Below, piece by piece: positions 15,309 through 20,805 of a DNA stretch of 20,805 nt; position 1 is the stretch's first letter, and every line of letters begins with the position of its first letter. A program made the translations under genes and the position numbers. The stretch spans positions 1-20,805 of the forward strand of contig DHIW01000101.1 in assembly GCA_002404015.1 (NCBI GenBank), in the 5' to 3' direction. The notes under the pieces are model-generated. The model was given only the letters and a program-made list of their open reading frames with translations, was not told the origin of the DNA and made no database searches. The stretch comes from Chloroflexi bacterium UBA4736 (GTDB lineage: Bacteria > Chloroflexota > Dormibacteria > Dormibacterales > Dormibacteraceae).

Positions 15309-16070
15309 CTAGACCCAGGATCCGTGCGGGATTACGCCGTGGATCAGCAGGCGGATGTACACGTCCGTCGCCCAGACGCTGATCATGCTGGCCCAGGCCC
15401 ACAGCTCGTGGTCGACGTTCAGCACCGTCACGCCCTTCCAGAGCCGGAAGCGGATGCGGCTGCAGCTGAAGCAGTCCATGCCGCCGCCGACGAGGTGGCG
15501 GAAGGCGTGGCAGCCGTAGGTGTAGCCGCTGAGCAGGACGACGTTGACGAGCATGATCGCGGTCCCCAGCCCGAAGTGGAAGGAGCCCCGGTCGCTGAAG
15601 GCCAGGATGGCGTCGTAGTAGAGGAACAGCGTCTGCACCACGATCGCGTAGAGCGCGAGCCGGTGCAGGTTGTTGAAGGTCCAGAAGCCGGTCTCGCCCT
15701 TGTACTGGCCGCGCTTCGGCTCCTCGACCGCGCAGGAGCGGGGATGCCAGAGGTAGCTGCGGAAATACGCCTTCCGGTAGTAGTAGCAGGTGAGCCGGAA
15801 CGCGAGCGGGGCCCAGGCCACCCAGATCGAGGGCGGGATCAGGAAGCGCCCGATGCGGACGTTCACCTCGGGCGAGAAGAAGGGGCTCAGGTAGGGTCCG
15901 ATCCGTCCGGTCGTCTCGAACAGCACGACCAGCCCGGCGTAAACGACAAAGGCGGTGAAGACCACGACCACAAGGGCCGGGTAGAACCAGCTCGGGCGGG
16001 TGCTGTAGGGGTTCCGGACGGCCGCCGGGTCCGAGTGGTCGGGCCCGGCGCCTCGCTGTAAAACCGCCAC
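15309..16070 (-). CDS. sdhC: Sdh1-type membrane anchor with conserved Cys/His motifs
   Basis: A 253-residue single-polypeptide anchor with about five membrane helices (about 29-52, 76-97, 134-155, 166-186, 222-243), resembling mycobacterial Rv0249c. Polar motifs stand out: CYYYRKAYFRSY (95-106) with His109 and Cys113, NNLHRLALY (His136), GCHAFRH (Cys187, His188, His192), DCFSC (Cys200, Cys203) and NVDHELW (His221). From memory, mycobacterial Sdh1 has been reported to hold a Rieske-type Fe-S cluster in its anchor; these Cys and His residues are candidate ligands here. GTG 16070 is the only suitable start; no Shine-Dalgarno is seen. It follows the acyl-CoA dehydrogenase by 18 bases. Some databases may call it a hypothetical or respiratory membrane protein. 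Confidence 0.85.
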   Translation of the reverse strand: MAVLQRGAGPDHSDPAAVRNPYSTRPSWFYPALVVVVFTAFVVYAGLVVLFETTGRIGPYLSPFFSPEVNVRIGRFLIPPSIWVAWAPLAFRLTCYYYRKAYFRSYLWHPRSCAVEEPKRGQYKGETGFWTFNNLHRLALYAIVVQTLFLYYDAILAFSDRGSFHFGLGTAIMLVNVVLLSGYTYGCHAFRHLVGGGMDCFSCSRIRFRLWKGVTVLNVDHELWAWASMISVWATDVYIRLLIHGVIPHGSWV

Positions 16071-16088
16071 GTTATGAGTCTATTTGGC

Positions 16089-17384
16089 TCAGAGGTTGGC
16101 CGTCGCCTGCTCCAGCATGTCCGCGAACTTGCGCTGGGCGGCCTCCCGCCGGGTCGGAATGTGGTCGGTGGGGTAGATGCCGTCGGGTCGCTTGTAGTCC
16201 TTCAGGACCAGGCGGGCGACCGTCTGCCGATGCACCTCGTCAGGGCCGTCGTAGAGCCGGGCGGCGCGCGCGTGGCGGTACATCGACTCCAGCGGCAGGT
16301 CAGACGAGTAACCCAGCGCGCCGTTGATCTGGATGGCGCGATCGATCACGTCGTGCAGGACCTTGGCACCGAAGAACTTGATCAGCCCGATCTCCTTCCG
16401 GGCCGCCGTCGCGCCGTGCTTGTCGATCGTCCAGGCCGCGTGGAGGGTCATCAGCCGGGCCGCCTGCATCTCCGCCGCCGAATCCGCGATCCAGTTCTGG
16501 ACCGTCTGCTTGGCGGCCAGCGGGCCCCCGAAGGCCTCCCGCTGGAGGGCGCGCTCGCACAGGATGTCGAAGGCCCGCTGCGACTGTCCCAGCCAGCGCA
16601 TGCAGTGGTGGATGCGGCCCGGACCGAGTCGGACCTGGGCGATCTCGAAGCCCTGACCGCGCTTGCCGATCAGGTTTTCCTGGGGGACGCGGACGTCCTC
16701 GTAGTAGACCTCGGCGTGGCCGTAGCCCCAGCGCTCGTCGCCGCCCATCGTGGGCACGTTGCGCACGCGGCGCAGCCCGGGCGTGTCGGCGGTGGGGACC
16801 AGGATCATCGAGGTCCGGTGGTAGGCGTCCGCGTCCGGCTCCGTGACCACCATGGCGATCAGGAAGTCCGCGATCATGCCGTTCGACGTGTACCACTTGT
16901 GCCCGTTGATGACCCACTGGTCGCCGACCAGCTCGGCCCGGCTCTGGAGCAGCGTGGGGTCGGAGCCGGCGGTCTCCGGCTCGGTCATCGAGAAGGCCGA
17001 GCGGAGCTTGCCGTCGAGCAGCGGGTGGAGCCAGCGCTCCTTCTGCTCGGGCGTCCCGAAGTGGGCCAGCACTTCGGAGTTGCCCGAGTCGGGCGCCTGG
17101 TTGCCGAAGACTATGGGCGCCCACATGGTGCTGCCCTCGACCTCGTGCATCAGCCCCAGCTTCACCTGGCCGTAGCCCTGCCCGCCCAGCTCGGGAGGCA
17201 GGTGGGTGGCCCAGAGCTTCCGCTTCTTGACCTCGTCCTGGAGGGAGCGGAGCAGGCGCATGAACGTCTGCTGGTCGGTCTCGTCGACGATGACCTCGAG
17301 CGGCCAGACCTCCTCCTTGACGAACTCGCGCATCCAGGCGAGCTTCTCCTCGAAGTCCGGATCGGTCTCGAAATCCCAGCTCAT
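16089..17384 (-). CDS. ACAD10/11-type acyl-CoA dehydrogenase
   Basis: A 431-residue FAD enzyme of the acyl-CoA dehydrogenase fold, in the branch of ACAD10/ACAD11 and LvaC. It shows FSMTEPETAGSDPT (131-144), the FAD-binding INGHKWYTSNG region (159-169), LGPGRIHHCMRWLG (253-266) and INGALGYSSDLPL (353-365). The C-terminal RLYDGPDEVHRQ has Asp379 where classical enzymes have the catalytic Glu of the YEG motif. In the ACAD10/11 branch the enzyme turns 4-phosphoacyl-CoA into enoyl-CoA. Its ATG overlaps the upstream kinase stop (ATGA), and AGGAGGGAG precedes it. Ordinary beta-oxidation of a branched acyl-CoA is the alternative. Confidence 0.9.
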   Translation of the reverse strand: MSWDFETDPDFEEKLAWMREFVKEEVWPLEVIVDETDQQTFMRLLRSLQDEVKKRKLWATHLPPELGGQGYGQVKLGLMHEVEGSTMWAPIVFGNQAPDSGNSEVLAHFGTPEQKERWLHPLLDGKLRSAFSMTEPETAGSDPTLLQSRAELVGDQWVINGHKWYTSNGMIADFLIAMVVTEPDADAYHRTSMILVPTADTPGLRRVRNVPTMGGDERWGYGHAEVYYEDVRVPQENLIGKRGQGFEIAQVRLGPGRIHHCMRWLGQSQRAFDILCERALQREAFGGPLAAKQTVQNWIADSAAEMQAARLMTLHAAWTIDKHGATAARKEIGLIKFFGAKVLHDVIDRAIQINGALGYSSDLPLESMYRHARAARLYDGPDEVHRQTVARLVLKDYKRPDGIYPTDHIPTRREAAQRKFADMLEQATANL

Positions 17385-18328
17385 GCGGCTCCCTCCTGGC
17401 CGAGCAGCCTGATGCCCTCGGCGATGAACTCCATGATCGTAGTCGTTCGCTCCTCGTAGATCGGGTCGGGCCGCTTGCCTCGCCTGTGGAGCATCAGGTT
17501 GTAGCCGAAGATGCTGGCGTACTTGTAGTAGGTGAGGGCCAGGAACCAGCGGTACTCGGCCTCGTCCCCGCCGTACATCTCGAGCAGGTCGGCGTCCGGC
17601 ACGTCCACGACGCCGCCGCCGGGAACGCCGGCGCCCATCCGGCTGGCGCTGGCGACCACCGAGAGGCAGGCCAGGTCGAGCAGCGGCTGCCCGATCTGGG
17701 CGATCTCCCAGTCGAGGAGGCCGACCACGACCCCGTCCTTGAAGAGCATGTTCCCGTAGTGGTAGTCGGCGTGGACGAGGACCGGCGGCTTCTCGGGCGG
17801 GATGCGGTCGCCGAGCATGGTCGCGAGCCGGGGCGCGTCGCCCGTCAGCTCCTCAGGGGCGCGCTCCATCAGCCAGCCCCAGCGCATGATCTCCGCCTGC
17901 AGGGGCGCCCCCGGCTCCTCGCCGATGCCCGTCTTCGCGATCGGAAGGGCCTGCATCCGGCGCAGCACGTCCACTGCGCTGGCCGCGAGCTGGCGAGCCG
18001 GGTGGTGGTGCATGGCCACCTCGATGCGCTCGCCTTCCACGGCCTCGACCAGGTAGTAGGGCCGGCCGTCGACGACCGGCTGCTCTGACATCTTGATGAC
18101 CGGCGGAACGGGGAGGCCGGCCTTGCTCAGGGCGTCCATGATCCGGCCCTGACGGGGGATGTCGGCCGGCCCCGCGATCCGGGCGCCGGGGGGCGGCAGG
18201 CGCATGACGGCCGTACGGCCTGTCAGCTCCACCCAGTACGTGAAACCGGAGTGCCCCTCGGGGATCCCGCGCACTTCGAGGACGGATTCGCCGAGCTCCT
18301 TCTCCAGGTCCTGCCTGATGGCCTCCAT
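17381..18328 (-). CDS. APH-fold kinase, ACAD10/11 kinase-domain type
   Basis: A 315-residue phosphotransferase with the aminoglycoside-phosphotransferase fold. GHSGFTYWV (25-33) and the strand AVMRLPPPG (40-48) match the N-lobe of ACAD11. LVHADYHYGN (184-193) is the catalytic loop with Asp188 as base and Asn193 as metal ligand. LLDWEIAQIGQPLLDLA (204-220) holds the DxE metal motif at Asp206. The usual Gly before the catalytic Asp (HGD) is Ala here. The predicted role is ATP-dependent phosphorylation of the 4-hydroxyl of 4-hydroxyacyl-CoA, supported by the overlapping ACAD10/11-type dehydrogenase. ATG 18328 directly follows the phosphatase stop (TGAATG). Antibiotic resistance is unlikely in this context. 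Confidence 0.88.
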   Translation of the reverse strand: MEAIRQDLEKELGESVLEVRGIPEGHSGFTYWVELTGRTAVMRLPPPGARIAGPADIPRQGRIMDALSKAGLPVPPVIKMSEQPVVDGRPYYLVEAVEGERIEVAMHHHPARQLAASAVDVLRRMQALPIAKTGIGEEPGAPLQAEIMRWGWLMERAPEELTGDAPRLATMLGDRIPPEKPPVLVHADYHYGNMLFKDGVVVGLLDWEIAQIGQPLLDLACLSVVASASRMGAGVPGGGVVDVPDADLLEMYGGDEAEYRWFLALTYYKYASIFGYNLMLHRRGKRPDPIYEERTTTIMEFIAEGIRLLGQEGAA

Positions 18329-18940
18329 TCAGGCCTCCAAGTGTGCGACGTCGGCCAGCGCGCCCACCATTCGGCGCTCACCCAGGACCCGGACCACGTT
18401 GACGCTCGTGTAGTAGGGCAGCAGGCGCAGGCTGCCGAACTCCAGGCGCAGGACGTCGCAGACATAGCCGAGGATGGCGACCCCGTGGCCGACCATCACC
18501 ACCCGGCCTCCCGGGTGGGCGGCCACGACGTCCGCGACGGCGGCGCGCATCCGCTCGACGACCTGTTCCGGCTGCTCCTTCACCTCGACGCGGCCGGCTT
18601 CCAGGTTGGTCGCCACCTCCACCAGGCGGGGATCCAGCCGGACGTCGCCGGCGAGCGCGGCGGCGGTCTCGTGGGCCCGCCGCAGGGGGCTCGAGTAGAC
18701 GGCGTCCACGTGCAGCCGGCGGATCCGTGCGCCCAGCCGGCGGGCCTGCTCGCGGCCCAGCGCGGAGAGTGGGGGATCGTCCAGCTTGTCCATGTCGTCG
18801 TAGCAGTCGCCGTGCCGGACGAGCCAGACCTCGGTCGCTTCCGGGACCCCGATGAGGAAGGCGCGCTCGATCGAGCGCATCGCGTCGCGGAGGGCCTCGG
18901 GGGTGTGCTCAGGGTTCACGGCGGTACCATTCGAGCACAT
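18329..18940 (-). CDS. Histidine-phosphatase-family (phosphoglycerate-mutase-like) protein
   Basis: A 203-residue branch-1 histidine phosphatase. VWLVRHGDCYDD has the phosphorylated His43 with Arg42. YSSPLRRAHETA supplies Arg87, RLVEVATNLEAG the acid residue (Glu108 or Glu114), and VVMVGHGVAI the second histidine (His152). It leads a six-gene operon, ending exactly where the kinase begins. Position beside an APH kinase and an ACAD suggests hydrolysis of a phosphorylated intermediate or by-product (inference). ATG 18940 is preferred for its GGGAG 6 bases upstream; GTG 18919 and ATG 18880 are alternatives, since the conserved part starts at IERAFLIGV. The ATG overlaps the start codon of the divergent lipoprotein gene. 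Confidence 0.88.
   Translation of the reverse strand: MCSNGTAVNPEHTPEALRDAMRSIERAFLIGVPEATEVWLVRHGDCYDDMDKLDDPPLSALGREQARRLGARIRRLHVDAVYSSPLRRAHETAAALAGDVRLDPRLVEVATNLEAGRVEVKEQPEQVVERMRAAVADVVAAHPGGRVVMVGHGVAILGYVCDVLRLEFGSLRLLPYYTSVNVVRVLGERRMVGALADVAHLEA
18925..18930 (+). promoter_or_regulatory. Putative -10 box of the lipoprotein gene (TACCAT)
   Basis: TACCAT fits TANNNT and ends 8 bases before the ATG at 18939, with no Shine-Dalgarno between. A -35 box is not evident. It lies inside the 5' end of the divergent phosphatase gene if that gene starts at 18940. Confidence 0.25.
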
Positions 18941-19478
18941 GCCCCGCTCCCGCATGCGCCTCCTGGGCATCGTCTTCGGGCTGGTCGCAGCGGCCTGTGG
19001 CGGGCCCACCGCCGCTCCGGCGGCGACGCCCACGGCACTGCCGGCGACGCCCACGCCGAGCCCCTCGGGCGCTGCCGCCTGGGTCGAGGAGCTGACGTTT
19101 GCCGGCGACATCTCGGGCCTGCTGAACCAGGCGGTGGCGCCCGACGCGATCACACGCTCCGAGTGCACCGGCAAGAACTCCCAGGGCGGGGGCCTCTGGT
19201 CGTCCATCCTCTACGGGCCGGTCGGCAAGGACGTCTACGGGGTCACGGCGGTCGTGGCCCAGTACCGGGGCCCGGGCACCTACACGCAGCCTCAGGCTGC
19301 CATCACCCTGCACAGGTTTGGCGACAACACGGTCGCCTGGCAGAGCGTGGCTGACGACCCGGTCCAGTTCGTGGTCAACACCGGCGAGGAGTCCGGCACG
19401 CTTACCGCGACCCTGAACAATCTGACCACCGGGAAACCGACGCTGAGGCTCAACGGAAAGTGGAGCTGCCGGACCTGA
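18939..19478 (+). CDS. Putative secreted lipoprotein, unknown function
   Basis: A 179-residue protein with a lipoprotein signal peptide: basic start MPRSRMRLL, hydrophobic IVFGLVAA and a lipobox-like VAAAC with the acylated Cys at 20. A Pro/Ala/Thr-rich linker follows (about 23-44), typical for a surface tether. The mature domain (about 46-179) has no motif I recognise. It is strand-rich, with a lone cysteine near the start of the domain and one near the C terminus that could form a disulfide. ATG 18939 or ATG 18954 may be the start. It lies between divergent catabolic genes, points toward the crotonase gene, and is not part of either operon. Confidence 0.75.
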   Translation: MPRSRMRLLGIVFGLVAAACGGPTAAPAATPTALPATPTPSPSGAAAWVEELTFAGDISGLLNQAVAPDAITRSECTGKNSQGGGLWSSILYGPVGKDVYGVTAVVAQYRGPGTYTQPQAAITLHRFGDNTVAWQSVADDPVQFVVNTGEESGTLTATLNNLTTGKPTLRLNGKWSCRT

Positions 19479-19497
19479 GCCCGGCGGACCCGACTGC

Positions 19498-20280
19498 CTA
19501 CTCGCCCTTCCAGACCGGCTTGCGCTTCTCGATGAAGGCGCTCATGCCCTCCTGGGCGTCCTGGGAGAGCGCGTTGCAGGAGATGGCCTCGGTCATCAGC
19601 TCGTAGGCGGCGGCCTGGTCCTTCTCCACCTGTTCGTAGAAGGCCCGCTTGCCGCTGCGCAGGGCGTGAGGGCTCAGCGCCGCCAGCTGGTCCACCAGCT
19701 CCTGCACGGCGGCATCCAGGCGATCGGCGGGTACGACCCGGTTGACGAGGCCCCAGTCGGCGGCCGTGCGGGCGTCGATGAAGCCGCCGGTCAGCACCAT
19801 CTCCAGCGCCCGCTTGCGGCCGATGTTCCGGCTGACGGCCACCATCGGCGTGTAACAGAAGATCCCGTTCTTGATGCCGGAGGTCGCGAAGCGAGCATCT
19901 TCGGCCGCGATCGCGAGGTCGCACGTGGCCACCAGCTGACAGCCGGCCGCGGTGGCGATCCCGTGGACCCTGGCGATCACTGGCTGGGGCATGGCCTGCA
20001 CCTTCTCCATCAGCCGTTCGCAGGTCTGGAAGACCTCGCGCTCCTCGTCCAGCGAGCGGCCGAGCAGCTCCTTCAGATCGTGCCCGGCCGAGAAGGCGCG
20101 TCCGGCCCCCTGCAGCACTATCGCCAGCACCTCCGGGCGCGCACCCTGGCGGTCCAGCGCCTCGATCAGCTCGCGCATCAGGCCCGTCGACAGCGCGTTC
20201 AGCTGCTGCGGGCGGTTCAGGGTGATGCGAACCGCGGGCAGGGCGTCCTCGACGACCAGGTAGTCGAGCGCAACGGCCAT
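19498..20280 (-). CDS. Crotonase-fold protein, ECHDC3-like, lacking catalytic glutamates
   Basis: A 260-residue crotonase-family protein. FSAGHDLKEL (63-72) and HGIATAAGCQL (106-116) provide the oxyanion hole and CoA pocket. The HDLKEL and ATAAGCQLVATCDLA patterns resemble ECHDC3. Aligned by eye to rat crotonase, the catalytic Glu144 position is Gln115 and the Glu164 position is Gly135, so classical enoyl-CoA hydration is doubtful. Other crotonase reactions (isomerase, thioesterase, decarboxylase) or a non-catalytic role are open. The ATG at 20280 has a TATAAG 8 bases upstream, suggesting a leaderless start. Only 18 bases separate it from the divergent thioesterase. It is the nearest acyl-CoA gene to the ACAD operon but is not in it. 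Confidence 0.88.
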   Translation of the reverse strand: MAVALDYLVVEDALPAVRITLNRPQQLNALSTGLMRELIEALDRQGARPEVLAIVLQGAGRAFSAGHDLKELLGRSLDEEREVFQTCERLMEKVQAMPQPVIARVHGIATAAGCQLVATCDLAIAAEDARFATSGIKNGIFCYTPMVAVSRNIGRKRALEMVLTGGFIDARTAADWGLVNRVVPADRLDAAVQELVDQLAALSPHALRSGKRAFYEQVEKDQAAAYELMTEAISCNALSQDAQEGMSAFIEKRKPVWKGE

Positions 20281-20288
20281 GCCCCTAC

Positions 20289-20294
20289 CTTATA
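20289..20294 (-). promoter_or_regulatory. Putative -10 box of the crotonase gene (TATAAG)
   Basis: On the minus strand TATAAG (5/6 to TATAAT) ends 8 bases before the ATG at 20280. The same few bases on the plus strand include TACCTT (20286-20291), 7 bases before the thioesterase GTG. So the two divergent genes appear to have overlapping -10 regions. Confidence 0.35.
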
Positions 20295-20298
20295 CAGC

Positions 20299-20706
20299 GT
20301 GGAGGTCGTCTACGACGGACGCTGCTTCGGCTGCGGGCCGCGCAACTCGGACGGCCTCCAGATGGTGTTCGAGGACCGCGGCGACGAGGCCGTGGCCGAG
20401 TACGAGGTGCCCGATCGCTACCAGAGCTGGCAGGGCGTCGTACATGGCGGCGTGGTCGCCCTGATCCTCGACGAGGCCGTGGGTTGGGCGGGCTGGCACT
20501 CCGGCCACCCGGGCGTCACCGGCCGGCTCGAGGTCCGCTACCGGCAGCCACTCCGGGTGGGGGAGAGGATCCGTGTCGTGGGGCGGGTCGAACGGATCCG
20601 GCGCACCCTGGTCTACGCCAACGCGTTCATCGACCGGGTGGCGGACGGCGTGCGGGTGGCCGAGGCGAGCGCCACTCTGATGGAGACACCCACCCGGGTA
20701 GAATGA
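20299..20706 (+). CDS. PaaI-type hotdog-fold thioesterase
   Basis: A 135-residue acyl-CoA thioesterase of the 4HBT/PaaI superfamily, which hydrolyses acyl-CoA esters in the cytosol. The N-terminal CFGCGPRNSDGL (residues 9-20) is the family's Cys-rich turn. WQGVVHGGVVALILDEAVG carries the central hotdog helix with the HGG and Asp/Glu residues. The length is typical of a single hotdog domain. GTG 20299 is the only good start; TACCTT lies 7 bases upstream and there is no Shine-Dalgarno. It diverges from the crotonase and precedes a tRNA gene by 7 bases. The substrate is unknown, with clearing of CoA-trapped intermediates a reasonable guess. Confidence 0.87.
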   Translation: MEVVYDGRCFGCGPRNSDGLQMVFEDRGDEAVAEYEVPDRYQSWQGVVHGGVVALILDEAVGWAGWHSGHPGVTGRLEVRYRQPLRVGERIRVVGRVERIRRTLVYANAFIDRVADGVRVAEASATLMETPTRVE

Positions 20707-20713
20707 CCGCCGG

Positions 20714-20790
20714 CGGGGGCTGGCGCAGTACGGCAGCGCGCTCGGTTCGGGACCGAGAGGCCCCGGGTTCAAATCCCGGGCCCCCGACCA
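20714..20790 (+). tRNA. tRNA-Pro (anticodon CGG)
   Basis: A complete 77-base cloverleaf with encoded CCA. The acceptor CGGGGGC (20714-20720) pairs with GCCCCCG (20780-20786). The D-stem is GCGC/GCGC (20723-20726, 20736-20739). The anticodon stem CTCGG/CCGAG encloses TTCGGGA, with CGG at 20748-20750. The T-stem CCGGG/CCCGG encloses TTCAAAT. The discriminator is A at 20787, then CCA. It reads codon CCG, a frequent proline codon in a GC-rich genome. It begins 7 bases after the thioesterase stop and may share its transcript. Confidence 0.97.
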
Positions 20791-20805
20791 AATCTCGATT
20801 TTGGC

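Noticed and set aside
16074..17459. Long plus-strand open frame (461 codons) opposite the acyl-CoA dehydrogenase
   Set aside because: It mirrors a strongly conserved minus-strand enzyme. Its composition (Arg, Gly, Ala, Val, Leu repeats) is the usual antisense artefact in GC-rich DNA, and no family motif is seen.
17381..18328. Aminoglycoside resistance gene
   Set aside because: The APH fold is shared, but the N-lobe motifs and the overlapping ACAD gene place it with the ACAD10/11 kinase domain rather than drug phosphotransferases.
18941..19207. N-terminal extension of the histidine phosphatase across the lipoprotein gene
   Set aside because: The extra residues are the antisense of the lipoprotein signal and Pro/Ala/Thr linker. 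The phosphatase fold begins only after 18880.
1..20805. CRISPR arrays, transposases, prophage or toxin-antitoxin genes
   Set aside because: None seen: no regularly spaced direct repeats, and every sizeable reading frame with a recognisable product is metabolic, regulatory or membrane-related.

Overview
This is a GC-rich, gene-dense bacterial chromosomal segment. It has 23 protein-coding genes (one cut by the left edge) and one tRNA gene. I see no rRNA, CRISPR array, transposase or phage gene. The cues are an actinobacterial-type 'Sdh1' succinate dehydrogenase, an E. coli-type FrdABCD, a small zinc-ribbon protein of a kind I associate with Chloroflexota, many GTG/TTG starts and apparently frequent leaderless transcripts. 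Together they suggest a free-living Chloroflexota/Dormibacterota- or Actinobacteriota-like lineage. This is inference and no marker settles it.

Left part (1-6900). On the minus strand are an aldehyde dehydrogenase (partial), deoxyribose-phosphate aldolase and a zinc-ribbon protein. Divergent from them, on the plus strand, are an M29-type aminopeptidase, a PfkB kinase and pseudouridine-5'-phosphate glycosidase (a psuK-psuG pair), an M19 dipeptidase and a two-pore-loop-type ion channel. The theme is salvage of nucleosides and peptides. A 67-bp inverted repeat lies between the aminopeptidase and psuK.

Middle part (6900-12760). A minus-strand DinB-like protein diverges from a tight plus-strand operon, frdABCD plus a small ABM-like protein. 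It encodes a quinol:fumarate reductase with two separate membrane anchors. Convergent to it are a 3-hydroxyisobutyrate-dehydrogenase-like enzyme and an arsR-SRPBCC pair. The arsR promoter has a perfect -35 box and a perfect palindrome in its spacer.

Right part (12780-20805). A six-gene minus-strand operon reads histidine phosphatase, APH-type kinase, acyl-CoA dehydrogenase, then Sdh1 membrane anchor, flavoprotein and iron-sulfur subunits. The kinase and dehydrogenase match the two halves of ACAD10/ACAD11 and the LvaA/LvaC pair of levulinate catabolism. The likely job is removal of the hydroxyl from 4-hydroxyacyl-CoA by phosphorylation and elimination, next to a dedicated complex II. The locus ends with a lipoprotein, an ECHDC3-like crotonase lacking both catalytic glutamates, a hotdog thioesterase and tRNA-Pro(CGG).

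Most notable points: a de-fused ACAD10-like cassette joined to Sdh1; two unrelated complex II enzymes about 2 kb apart; Cys/His pairs in the Sdh1 anchor compatible with a membrane-embedded Fe-S centre; and a repeated promoter layout in which -10 hexamers sit 6-9 nt before start codons, implying leaderless mRNAs.
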